64,000 bases of DNA from Spirosoma sordidisoli (GTDB lineage Bacteria > Bacteroidota > Bacteroidia > Cytophagales > Spirosomataceae), in NCBI RefSeq assembly GCF_004138325.1, contig NZ_SBLB01000006.1, positions 372,001 to 436,000 of the forward strand, in the 5' to 3' direction. This document shows positions 8,305 through 17,700 of this stretch, one piece after another. Both the position numbers and the translations under genes were made by a program. The notes beneath the pieces were generated by a model. That model saw only the letters and a list, made by a program, of their open reading frames with translations, searched no databases and was not told the DNA's origin. Position 1 is the first letter of the stretch; the number at the start of each line of letters is the position of its first letter.

Positions 8305-8725
8305 AGAGCTTGTTTGGGGAAGGAATCTGCTGACGTTAGTCGGCTCGATGGGCCGCCCTTTTCACCCCCCCAGCCCCGCGACGGCGGCCCGGCCTAAGAG
8401 CTTGTTTGGGGAAGGAATTTATGTGAATTCCTCTAGCCCGAATGGGCAGCCGTTTCACCCCCCAGCCCCCTAAAGGGGGAGCCGTCCGCGCCGAATGGTC
8501 TCCCCCTTTAGGGGGCTGGGGGGTGAAACGGCTGCCTTTCGAGCCGACTAACGCCCGCAAGTATCTTCCCCAAACAAGCTCTAAAGGGGCGGTCGGCCGC
8601 TGCCGGAGAAAAAACGGCGGGGTCAACTCCGGCAGCGGCCGACCGCCCCTTTAGGGGGCTGGGGGGTGAAAAATCGGGTCTCATCACGGCTTTAACTTCT
8701 CAACAGACTTCCCCAAACAACCTCT
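8305..8725. repeat. Composite nested palindromic element (MITE/REP-like), non-coding
   Basis: This 420-bp stretch is built almost wholly of inverted repeats. Outer words: AGAGCTTGTTTGGGGAAG at 8305 and 8397, with inverted copies at 8565-8582 and 8708-8725. Then a 14-bp pair (8334-8347/8540-8553), a perfect 37-bp pair (8445-8481/8500-8536, centred on CCCCCTAAAGGGGG words, 18-nt spacer) and a perfect 27-bp pair (8582-8608/8627-8653, 18-nt spacer). The phrase GGGGGCTGGGGGGTGAAA occurs twice (in the 37-bp arm and again at 8654-8671), with its complement at 8454-8471. No gene is supported; short ORFs here are by-products of the symmetry. The rest of the gap (8726-8947) shows nothing recognisable. 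Confidence 0.85.
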
Positions 8726-8947
8726 GAAGGTTTAGGCGTTCTCAGGCTACCCTAACAAAGTTCAGCTCCGTTAGCCTCCCAAAGCCCGCAGCGTCTTCGC
8801 GCTTTTTGCCGGTTGGCAACGGCCTATCCATAAAAACCCCCGCCCTAACTACACACCAAGCCCCAGCAGGGGCGACATGTACCCGGGGCCACCGATGGGA
8901 GAAGAAACAGCCGACGGGCCAAAAACGGAATCGGTACGACCCACTTC

Positions 8948-10585
8948 TCAGAAATCGATATCGGTCAGCTCGAAGTTCTGCTTGAGCGGAATGATACCGC
9001 CTTCTTCGGCACCCGGATGGTAGATAATCGATTCGGGCTGGATACCTTTTTGTACGTTGCCAATGTCGCGCTTCCGGTTGCCGTTGCGATCAATGATGAG
9101 CCGAACGCGGTATCGACCCGGTCGCAGGCGGGCAAAGCTATAGGCCGGCGTTCCGTATGACGACCGGATCAGGGTGTATTTTTCGTCCAGCAGCTCGACA
9201 ATGAAGTTGGTACCCGCAGCCCCCACGGCCGCTGGACTGACCCGACCCGCAATCAGGCCGTAGCTGTCTTCGTCGGCAATGGTGTACTTGGCCAGAAACC
9301 GGGGCAATGTATCGCCCTGCACGCTGACGAACGCTCCTTTTTGCAGCAACATAAACAGGCTGTCGCGCACGTTGGTCGGCTTTTTGATCACCAGCCGCGA
9401 GAAATTGTTGCTCCAGGTCAGCTCGTTCTGGGGCAATGGCAGCGGTTTGGTCGTATCGGGACCGATGGCAATCAGCTGGGTGCTATACCGCAGGATGGGT
9501 TTGGTAAACGTCAGCGTCAGCTCCAGGTTATTATCGGTCGGTTCGCTGGGGGCCGGCGTCAGGTTCACAGTTAGTGGTTTCCGGTCGCGGGCGCGCGTTT
9601 TGAGGGGCGAAAAATAAATTCGCTCTTTCAGCTCCGTCACGTTACCGACCGAGTCTTCGGCCGCCACGGTAACGGCAATGGTATCGGCCGCGGCCCGGTT
9701 GGCAGGCCTGAACAGCCGGATCATCTTCGGCGACTCCAGAAACGACACCAGCGTATCGCCGGGCTTGGCAAACAGCAGCCGGTAGCTGGCAATACCGCTG
9801 CTCAGCTCCAGCCCCAGCGTTTCGTCGGTGCGTTCGCGTCGGCTGATGCGTGGCTTACCGTAGCCCCGAAACGCCACCAGATTCACATCGGTATACGTCC
9901 GGTTCAGGTCCACCACGCTATCGCGGAAAGCGACGCGCTCGCCGGGGGTGTTGTTGACCAGGTTCAGATCCTTGTCTTCGAACCCGAACACTTTGTATCG
10001 ATCCGACTTCACATTTTCGATGCGGAAGACGCCGTTGCTGTCGGTACGGGCAAAATAGGCCGGGCGTTTGCGGTTGATCGGCAGCGTATCGTTCGGCCCG
10101 AAGAGACCCACCACGAAGCCCAGCAGCGGCAGGCGGCTTTCGTCATCGACAACAGTACCGCTCAGGTAAAGCGAATCGATGGTAGGTCCAGTACTGAAAA
10201 CGACCTTGGCATCTTTGGCTACGTTACGCTCGGTAATGTCTTTGATCCCGTCGGAGAAATCGATGGTGTAGGTAGTGTTCTTCTGTAAGGGTTTGGCAAA
10301 GTTGAGCCGGAGTCCGGTGGGCTGTTGCTTGACCACGAAGGTGTTGCTGTCCTGGGGCGTAATGGTGATTTTCTGCTGGATATTTTCGGCCGTCACGTAC
10401 TCGTCGAACGCCAGCTCTACGGTCTGGCCGGCATAATTCAGCTGGCGCTGCTTGGGCACACTCGACACCAGCCTGGGCGCCAGGGTATCTTTTTTACCGC
10501 CGGGCGGCTGGGCCACCTGGGCGCAGTTTTGCAGAAAAACGGGAAGAGCCAGCAGGGCGATAAACAGGTAATGGCGAAATGACAT
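8948..10585 (-). CDS. Ig-like-domain lipoprotein (Bacteroidota family)
   Basis: Start at 10585 (MSFRHYLFIALL); a longer frame to 10690 has no signal-like features. Residues 1-20 are a lipoprotein signal with Cys21 (FLQNC), followed by AQPPGGKKDTLAPRLVSSVP, a block typical of a conserved Bacteroidota family with an SbsA-like bacterial Ig domain (about 25-135, LAFDEYV...TTYTIDFSDGI). A prealbumin-like segment follows (LSGTVVDDES...FRIENVKSDRYKVFGFED), and later beta-rich regions ending in GRYRVRLIIDRNGNRKRD. 545 residues in total. It is probably anchored in the outer membrane or periplasmic face; the molecular role is unknown. Confidence 0.82.
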   Translation of the reverse strand: MSFRHYLFIALLALPVFLQNCAQVAQPPGGKKDTLAPRLVSSVPKQRQLNYAGQTVELAFDEYVTAENIQQKITITPQDSNTFVVKQQPTGLRLNFAKPLQKNTTYTIDFSDGIKDITERNVAKDAKVVFSTGPTIDSLYLSGTVVDDESRLPLLGFVVGLFGPNDTLPINRKRPAYFARTDSNGVFRIENVKSDRYKVFGFEDKDLNLVNNTPGERVAFRDSVVDLNRTYTDVNLVAFRGYGKPRISRRERTDETLGLELSSGIASYRLLFAKPGDTLVSFLESPKMIRLFRPANRAAADTIAVTVAAEDSVGNVTELKERIYFSPLKTRARDRKPLTVNLTPAPSEPTDNNLELTLTFTKPILRYSTQLIAIGPDTTKPLPLPQNELTWSNNFSRLVIKKPTNVRDSLFMLLQKGAFVSVQGDTLPRFLAKYTIADEDSYGLIAGRVSPAAVGAAGTNFIVELLDEKYTLIRSSYGTPAYSFARLRPGRYRVRLIIDRNGNRKRDIGNVQKGIQPESIIYHPGAEEGGIIPLKQNFELTDIDF

Positions 10586-10691
10586 ATCAGGGTAGTGGCC
10601 AGCCAGAGCGGGTGGTATCGCGCTGGTTTGGGCGGTAAAAGCAACTTGTTTTCTCTCGTCCGAAGCATCGGCTTCGGCTTTACCATTCACA

Positions 10692-10699
10692 CAAAGGTA
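10692..10699 (-). promoter_or_regulatory. -7 box of the Ig-like lipoprotein gene; divergent intergenic region
   Basis: The minus strand reads TACCTTTG (exact TAnnTTTG) about 107 bp upstream of the ATG at 10585. No clear -33 element was found. The 338-bp divergent gap (10586-10923) also holds a weaker plus-strand AACCTTTG near 10849 that could serve the vWA-lipoprotein operon. Nothing else is recognisable there. Confidence 0.45.
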
Positions 10700-10923
10700 A
10701 ACGCCCGTTTATGGTTCTTCTGTACCGGCCGACATAAAATGGGTGTTTCATTCGTTACGTTAGGTAGAATTTTAAGAAAATTTAAGCCTGCCTGGTCATC
10801 AGGCGACCGGGGGCGTAACGAGTTTGGTAGCTTTACCGCTCAACCTTTGTCAGACGAATCGGGTTTACGCCACTGACAAACGGATTTGCCCCCGGCCGTT
10901 GTGCCCCCATCAAAACGCTGTTC

Positions 10924-12432
10924 ATGATTCACACCCGCCTATTTTCTCTGCTGACAACGCTTACGCTGGCAGGCCTGCTGGCCAGCTGCTCCGGCCCTGC
11001 CGATGAGCTGGACAGCCAGATCAGCGATGCGCTTACCAGCGATAACGCCATCGACGCCACCGAAGCCGACGCGATCCGCACCTTTATCGAGAGCCAGAAA
11101 GACGACCTCGCCGACAACAAGAAAACGGCCAAACTACTCACCGATGCGGGCGACGTAGACGACGCTGAACTGTTGAAGTACATCCGGCGGAACATGACCT
11201 ACCGCAAACTCGCCAAAGAAGGCGACGCGCCAATGGTATCGCTGGCGGGGGCGACGGCATCGGCCAAGCCTCTCCGGCTCAAACTTTACCTCGAAGCCAG
11301 CGGCAGCATGTTCCCCTACGACGCGCCCGGCGGCAACGGCACCTTCAAACGAACCCTCAACGACCTGCTGACCCAGTTCGATGGCATCAATCCGGGCCAA
11401 GGAAACATGTTCGTGGTCAACACCGAAGTGAACCCGCTGGGGCTGTCGCTCTCGCAGTTTTTCCGGGAGAAGAACCTCTTTACCGTAGCCAGGACAAAAG
11501 GGAAAACGACCAGTACCGATTTCGAAGGCATCTTCCAGACCATCCTGTCCGAAACCACCGGCGACGACCTGAGTGTGCTGGTCTCCGACCTGATCTACTC
11601 CGACCCCGGTCTGGCCGGGATGAGTGCGCAGAAAACCCTCGACGCGGCCAGCTCGCTGCTGACTACGGTCTTCAACCCCCACGCCACAACCCACTCGATG
11701 CTGGTCCTGAAGCTCACCGCCGACTTCGACGGAACCTACTATAGCTGGAACAACACCAAACAGAAATACAAAGGCGAACGCCCGTATTACCTCTGCCTGA
11801 TTGGCCGGACCGAAACCCTGCAACGGCTGTATACCGACCCCGCTTACCAGACCATCCGGCAGTTTGAGCGGCTGCCCGGTTTCGAAGATTCGTGGTTCTT
11901 CGGGCGCGACGCCAAAGCAGTGGAGCCGTTCTATACGGTACTGGTCACCGACCCGGCGCGCAAAGGCCGGTTCAAACGGGCCGCCGAAGAGGTGCGCGCC
12001 CGCACCAAAGCGGTTCACGCCCTCGACGATGTGCAGCCCGACGTAACCGACAAAAGCCTGGCCATTCCGGTAGCGGTCGACCTGTCGGCGCTGCGCCTGC
12101 CGGCCTCGCTGCTGACCGACGTCAGCCAGTACGACGTATCGGGTAAAGACAACTTCAGGGTATCGGCCGTACAGACCTACTCGGGCGCCAACGGCACCAC
12201 CCACAAGCTGTTGCTGAGCACCGATAAACCGGCCCGGGGCGCCCGTACGGCCGTAATCCGGCTCCGTCGGCAGTTTCCGCCCCGCTGGATCAGCCAGACC
12301 AACACGACCAACGATATCCCCGTCGACGCTACCTCTACCTTTGGCCTCCAAAACCTCTTGCAGGGCGTCGAACGAGCCTATAACCCCAACAACCAAACCG
12401 AGTATTTCACGCTAACGATAAATCTGAATTGA
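10924..12432 (+). CDS. vWA-like lipoprotein heading the tubulin-like/SrfB-like cluster
   Basis: A 502-residue lipoprotein with lipobox LLASC (Cys22). Residues about 30-95 are helical and acidic; from about 117 a von Willebrand A-like fold begins with KLYLEASGSM, a MIDAS-type DxSxS in which the first Asp is Glu124, followed later by a VSDLIYSD segment that can supply the distal Asp. The C-terminal part (about 370-500) is beta-rich. I know no assigned function. Its stop codon lies inside a hairpin and the next gene starts 64 bp on. As first gene of the cluster it may be the exported adhesion or metal-binding sensor component. Confidence 0.72.
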   Translation: MIHTRLFSLLTTLTLAGLLASCSGPADELDSQISDALTSDNAIDATEADAIRTFIESQKDDLADNKKTAKLLTDAGDVDDAELLKYIRRNMTYRKLAKEGDAPMVSLAGATASAKPLRLKLYLEASGSMFPYDAPGGNGTFKRTLNDLLTQFDGINPGQGNMFVVNTEVNPLGLSLSQFFREKNLFTVARTKGKTTSTDFEGIFQTILSETTGDDLSVLVSDLIYSDPGLAGMSAQKTLDAASSLLTTVFNPHATTHSMLVLKLTADFDGTYYSWNNTKQKYKGERPYYLCLIGRTETLQRLYTDPAYQTIRQFERLPGFEDSWFFGRDAKAVEPFYTVLVTDPARKGRFKRAAEEVRARTKAVHALDDVQPDVTDKSLAIPVAVDLSALRLPASLLTDVSQYDVSGKDNFRVSAVQTYSGANGTTHKLLLSTDKPARGARTAVIRLRRQFPPRWISQTNTTNDIPVDATSTFGLQNLLQGVERAYNPNNQTEYFTLTINLN

Positions 12433-12465
12433 GTGAATGGTTTGCGTAAACCGGTATTCACTCAA
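12429..12465. repeat. Word-repeat palindrome at the stop of the vWA lipoprotein
   Basis: A perfect 10-bp inverted repeat TTGAGTGAAT (12429-12438)/ATTCACTCAA (12456-12465), with an inner GGTTT/AAACC pair. The TGA stop of the preceding gene (12430-12432) is inside the left arm, and degenerate CTCAAT/CTCATT words continue to about 12488. Same design as the hairpins at 7385, 32015 and 62854. Confidence 0.75.
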
Positions 12466-12496
12466 TCACTCATTCGCCATTCGCTCAATAAACAAC

Positions 12497-12940
12497 ATGG
12501 AAGAATCACTCTATAATTTCTACAATCTGTTTGTCAACAGCGCCTTACTCGAAGATTTGTACCAGGAGGAGCTGCTGTCGCCCATGACCTGGACCGCCAT
12601 CGGCATTGCGTTCGTCGTTGCCTTTGCGTTTTACATCTGGCCTTTCAACAAAGTCAGTTTCAGCGGACTCGGCAGCTGGCTGCTGATGCTGGGGGTCAGC
12701 GCCCTGACCCTGTTCGTTATTACACTGGTTACCTGTTACCAGAAAGCCGGGCAGGAACTCCCGCGCGACGAGGCCGACCCCGAGCAGGGGATGTACTTCG
12801 ACCAGGGCATCAGCGTCTTTCTGAGCTATGCGTTCGGGATGGCGCTGCTGACGGCGGTTATCTTCTTTGTCATCTCCATGATCATGAAAAATTTCAGTAA
12901 AAACGCTAAACACCGGCCCATGCTGTGGCCATCTAAATAA
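12497..12940 (+). CDS. Small three-helix membrane protein of the tubulin-like/SrfB-like cluster
   Basis: 147 residues from the ATG at 12497 (MEESLYNFYN). Three hydrophobic segments are visible: about 33-55 (WTAIGIAFVVAFAFYIWPF), about 61-85 (WLLMLGVSALTLFVITLVTC) and about 107-132 (LSYAFGMALLTAVIFFVISM), with a basic C-terminal tail (KNFSKNAKHRP) that should face the cytoplasm. No family recognised. Its place between the lipoprotein and the GTPase suggests a membrane link between outer and cytoplasmic parts of the same complex, an inference from order. Confidence 0.7.
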   Translation: MEESLYNFYNLFVNSALLEDLYQEELLSPMTWTAIGIAFVVAFAFYIWPFNKVSFSGLGSWLLMLGVSALTLFVITLVTCYQKAGQELPRDEADPEQGMYFDQGISVFLSYAFGMALLTAVIFFVISMIMKNFSKNAKHRPMLWPSK

Positions 12941-12954
12941 CGAGTTTCGACGCC

Positions 12955-13095
12955 GTGGGTACACCGTGGTCCGTGTACCCACAGACCACGGTTGTAGAGA
13001 CGCAACCCATTGCGTCTCCTGACCGGATGGTTTTACGTCTCTCTACAACCGGATGGTTTTGCGTCTCTACAACCGGACGGTTTTGCGTGCTCCCA
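12955..13095. repeat. Intergenic palindrome plus tandem 24-bp words (GAGACGCAA family)
   Basis: Contains GTGGGTACAC/GTGTACCCAC (12955-12964/12973-12982), an overlapping alternative pair CCGTGGTC/GACCACGG (12964-12971/12984-12991), GAGACGCAA/TTGCGTCTC (12997-13005/13010-13018), then three near-copies of the word ACCGGATGGTTTTGCGTCTC (13022, 13048, 13072). It lies inside the operon upstream of the tubulin-like gene. Its words recur at 18197-18367 and 58094-58117. Confidence 0.75.
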
Positions 13096-13173
13096 TCCGG
13101 ATGATTTATTACTGACGCGGCTGAGACACGATGGCCGGGCGGTCGCGTCTGCACAAAGGAAAAACATAGAACT

Positions 13174-14664
13174 ATGGCTAAATTATTTGTATTCGCTATT
13201 GGCGGAACGGGATCGCGGGTGCTGAAGGCCCTGACGTTCCTGCTGGCGTCGGGCGTGAAGCTCAACAACACCGACGAGGTCATTCCGATTGTCCTCGACC
13301 CCCATGCCACCAACGACGACCTCCTCCGCACCAAAGATCTGTTGCGCGAATACGGCAACATCCGCGCGGGTCTGCAATCGAAACCTGCCGAGAACTTCTT
13401 CGGTACGGAAATAAAAACCCTCAACCGGTCTATCGGCGGTAACGCGACCATTGCCGATACGTATGTGTTCGAGCTGCAGGGCGTACAGCAGGAGAAGTTT
13501 CGCGACTATATCAACTACGAAGGTCTCGACGCGCCTAACAAAGCACTGGCCAGCCTCCTCTTTTCGGAAGAAAATCTGGAAACGAAAATGGACATCGGCT
13601 TCGTTGGCAACCCTAATATTGGCAGTACGGTACTGAACCAGTTCCGCTACTCCGACGTGTTCCAGGCCTTTGCCGAGAACTTCGGCGCCAACGATCGTAT
13701 TTTTATCGTCAGCTCCATCTTCGGCGGTACGGGCGCGGCCGGCTTCCCGATTCTGCTCAAGAACATCCGGGGGGCGCAGGCTATCGGACAAATTCCGAAT
13801 CCGGCGTTCCTGCGCGATGCCAAGATCGGTGCCGTAACGGTGATGCCGTACTTCAGCCTCACCACCAGCGACAACAAGCTGATCGACCCGGCCTCGTTCA
13901 TCGCCAAAACCAAGGCCGCCCTCAACTATTACCAGAAAGGCGTAAATCCATCTGTCAACGCCCTCTACTACATCGGCGACGACCAGACGAAGGCCTATAC
14001 CTATGACCCCGGCGCGGGTGGTCAAAAGAACGAAGCCCACTTTGTTGAAATGGCGTCGGCCCTGGCTATCGTCGATTTCATGAACACGCCCGACAGTTCG
14101 CTGACCGTCAGCAACGGCCGCCCGACCAATCCGGTTTATAAGGAGTTCGGGGTCGAGCAGGACGGCACCTCGCTGCAACTGGGGCATCTGGCAGCCGCCA
14201 CCAAACAGCTCATCAGCCTGCCCCTTTCTAAAATGGCGCTGTTCAGCACCTACCTCAGCCAGCGAATCCGCTCAGCTGCCGGTACCGTGCAGTGGTCGAA
14301 AGCCAACCCGCAAATCTCGACCTCGTTCCTGAACTCGTCGTTTTTCAACAGCGTCAAAAACTTCGATGCGGGCTTCCGGCAATGGCTGTCTGAGATGGGC
14401 GCCAACAAGCGCGGATTCGACCCGTTCCTGCTCGACGCAGCTAACCTGGGCCATACCGTTCGCGGATTCGAACCCAAGAAGAGAGGCCTGTTCGGGGGCG
14501 AGTCGGATGTTAAACTCGACATCGTTGACGACTTCGACCAAACGCTCAACAAAACCGCCGAAGGCAAAGCCTACGTAAGCGAGGCCGATAAATTTATTCA
14601 GTTGTTCTCCGAAGGTACCGACCGTTTCGTACGCGAGCGGCTGCCGAAGGTGATGGATTATTAA
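13174..14664 (+). CDS. Tubulin/FtsZ-like GTPase-fold protein
   Basis: A 496-residue soluble protein. The N-terminus MAKLFVFAIGGTGSRVLKAL resembles the first glycine-rich loop of FtsZ/tubulin, and IVSSIFGGTGAAGF (GGTGAAG at 184-190) sits where the tubulin signature GGGTG[ST]G is expected. Together they match the family usually called tubulin-like (Pfam Tubulin_2 type). GTP binding is inferred; polymerisation is unproven. The C-terminal part (about 370-496) is helical and charged. It follows a repeat-rich gap and precedes the giant actin-fold gene by 65 bp; pairing tubulin-like with actin-like genes in one operon points to one complex. Confidence 0.78.
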   Translation: MAKLFVFAIGGTGSRVLKALTFLLASGVKLNNTDEVIPIVLDPHATNDDLLRTKDLLREYGNIRAGLQSKPAENFFGTEIKTLNRSIGGNATIADTYVFELQGVQQEKFRDYINYEGLDAPNKALASLLFSEENLETKMDIGFVGNPNIGSTVLNQFRYSDVFQAFAENFGANDRIFIVSSIFGGTGAAGFPILLKNIRGAQAIGQIPNPAFLRDAKIGAVTVMPYFSLTTSDNKLIDPASFIAKTKAALNYYQKGVNPSVNALYYIGDDQTKAYTYDPGAGGQKNEAHFVEMASALAIVDFMNTPDSSLTVSNGRPTNPVYKEFGVEQDGTSLQLGHLAAATKQLISLPLSKMALFSTYLSQRIRSAAGTVQWSKANPQISTSFLNSSFFNSVKNFDAGFRQWLSEMGANKRGFDPFLLDAANLGHTVRGFEPKKRGLFGGESDVKLDIVDDFDQTLNKTAEGKAYVSEADKFIQLFSEGTDRFVRERLPKVMDY

Positions 14665-14729
14665 CAAGTTCAGGTTGTCATTTCGCCGTCAGAAGGCCTC
14701 TCATTGCCAACCGCCAAAAGCGCTTAACT

Positions 14730-17700
14730 ATGCCAACAACGCTTAGCTTACATAACCCAACACCGGGTCTGCACTGGTACGTGAGCAAACCGCTCGGGAC
14801 CGACCAGATTGCCGCCATCCGCGACCCGCAGGGCGGCCAAACGGTGAAGCAGCCGACCTCGATTCCGAGTCCGTTTGCCCGAATGGATCTGGTTCGGTCG
14901 GCCTTCCTGAACCTGGCCCTCCGGCCCGATCTGAACGGCACCATCAACGACCAGCGTATCGTATCCGACTGCCTCGACGTGGGCGAGCTGTTTTTCAACT
15001 TCGACAAGCTCAAAACCTTCGTCACCATCACCCCTTTCGACGTGCGCACCGACCTCGATCGGCTGCGGCAGTCGACCAATCAGGGCCACCGGCGGCTGGG
15101 CGATGCGCTGAAGCTGTTTCTCGACCAGGACGCGGCCGAATACAATTTTGCCGACATCAACCGGCTGTTTATTCTCAGCTACCGGGGGCGCGTGGTCGGT
15201 GGCACCTCGCCCAAAACCCTGTTTTTCTCGTCGGGCAACGACCTGAGCTGGGTCGACGTAACGATGGGGAACGATCGGCTGTTCGATCAGTCGGTAACGC
15301 CCCTGCACCAGCGCGATATCGAATATCAGAAGTTCTGGTACGCCATCAAGCTGTTCATGCCCAACTTCCGCGACCGCTTCCGCGAGGTCGATGATTACCT
15401 GAACCGGAGCCGGTCGCTATTGCAGCAGCAGAATCCGACGATGTTCTACGAGCATATCGAATCGCCCAATGGCCAGCCGCTGCTGACGCGCGAAAAGTTC
15501 GACAACGATTTCGACGAGCTGACCACCGGCCCCGGCGATGTAGTGGAAGTGCTGGGATTCCCGCTCCGCAAGAAAAAGTCCGACGCCCGGGCCATCGATC
15601 AGGTCAGCGACTTTATCATCAAATCCAAGAAATACGAGACCCTGAACCAGGGCAAGCCACGCCCCATGGCCTTGCAGAACCGGTTCTTCCGGCCCTTTAC
15701 CTACGTACCGCAGGCGCAGTGGAACCCCAACACGCCCGTACCCTACGTGGCCCGGGAGTCCTGGCGCGACAACCAGCGCCCCCTGCCTGGCCAGCCCGGC
15801 AACTACCCCTGGCTGACGGTCAGCGACTTTCTGGAGCCTTACCTGGTCCGGCTTCCCTACCCTATGGATCGGGGCCGGTTTTTCGACGGAAACCTGCAGG
15901 CTCCGGCAACCGACAAGGGCTACCTGCTGCCGCTGAAAAAGGATTTCTTCGACTTCTTCGACGTAGACGACCTCATGACGGGCCGCGTCCGGATCAGGAT
16001 GACGCCACAGGGGGCCGGCGTCAACGTATCGCTCGATATTCCGGTAACGGCCCCCGGCCAGCCCGGCAACCAGTTCGTCACCTTCGAGCGGCTGTATGCC
16101 CAAACGATCGGCAACAACGGTACGGCACCGAATGAAACCACAAATGAAGGAATCATCATCGAAAATTCGTTTACGGTCAACGTGTATCCCTTTGTTCGGT
16201 CGGGCAGTGTACCGGTACCGGCCGATTATCGGGTGCAGCTGATCGAGTCGGGTTTCGATAGCCAGAACCAGTACGAACTGACCTATTACGGGGAGAAAAC
16301 CAACGCCGAAGTCAGGCCCGAGTCGAAACACCAGCGCACCGTTCGCCAGCAGAACACCGACGGATCGAGCGTGTATTATGTGCTGCGGGAGGAGTTCGAC
16401 TACGTGCAGGCCAACATCCGGGGCGACGGTCGTGAGGTCCACGGCCTGCTGATTCCGCGCTGGCAGGTGTACAACGGCGGTAGCAAGCAGTTCGAATTTT
16501 CGGTCGATTTCGGCACCACCAACACCCACGTCGAGTACAAAGTAGACGGCAGTGCGCCCCGCCCCTTCGAGGTGGCCGAACTGACGCCACAGGTAGCGAC
16601 GCTGGTCAATCCGGCGCAGTACAACCCGGCCCTGTTCGAGCTGTTTCTGCTCTACGATCTGGAGTTCGTACCGCCCACCATCGGCCCCGGCCGTCCTGAC
16701 AATTTTCCGACGCGGACGGCCATTGCCGAGCCGATGAACCTCAGCTTCAACCAGCAGACGCAGGCCCTGGCCGACTTCAACATCCCGTTCTACGTAGAAC
16801 GACAGCCAGCGGGGTCGAACCGGATCACGACCAACCTGAAATGGGCCAAGAACAACGACCAGACCGAACGGCGGGTAGAGGCCTTCCTGGAAGAGCTGCT
16901 GATGCTCATCAAAAACAAAGTGCTGACCGAAGGCGGCAACCTGACCCAAACGGTGGTGTACTGGTTCTTCCCGGCCAGCATGACCCCCGGCCGCGTGAGC
17001 CAGCTCCGCACCGACTGGCAGGAACTGTATGACCGCTACATTGGCGGAGCGCCCGGTCGGTTGCGCGAGGTATCGGAGTCGGTAGCGCCGTTTTATTACT
17101 ACAAGCAAAACCCCACCCTGAGCGCATCGGCCCGGCCGGTCATCAACGTCGACATTGGCGGAGGCACCTCCGACGTGGTGGTCTACGAACGAAACGAACC
17201 CAAGCTGCTGACCTCGTTCCGCTTTGCCGGTAACGCCATCTACGGCGATGCATTCAGCGAATACGGAGCCGCCAGCCACAACGGGTTTGTCCGCAAGTAC
17301 GCCGACCGCATCCAGACCCTGCTCGACAGCCAGAGCCTGGGCAACCTGAGCGATAACAACCGGCGCATGCTGGAAACCAACCGCTCCGAAGACATCATGG
17401 CGTTCTGGTTTTCGATCGAGAAGAGCAACGACGTAAAAGCCAAAAGTATGCTGTCGTTCAACGGCATGCTGGCCAAGGATGAAGACCTGAAGGTCGTATT
17501 CGTACTGTTCTACACCGCGCTGCTTTACCACGTAGCCCGGCTGATGAAGAGCAAAGGCATCGGGTTGCCGGGCGCGCTGACGTTTAGCGGCACTGGCTCG
17601 AAACTGCTGACCATTATCAGTACGGACGATGCGATGCTGGGAAAGCTAGCGCGGGCCATCTTCGAGAAGGTCTATGAGCAGCCCTACGACCTGAGTGGCC

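Noticed and set aside
8336..8626. Short ORFs on both strands in the 8.3-8.7 kb gap
   Set aside because: They translate the arms of palindromes and give mirror peptides; no protein feature or start context.
15417..17531. Very long antisense ORF (704 codons) opposite the SrfB-like gene, with similar ones at 24551-26377, 11134-12396, 54207-55496, 55560-57098, 466-1518 and 4661-5767
   Set aside because: They mirror GC-rich codon bias of the genes on the other strand, show no family motifs, and the opposite frames have clear domains.
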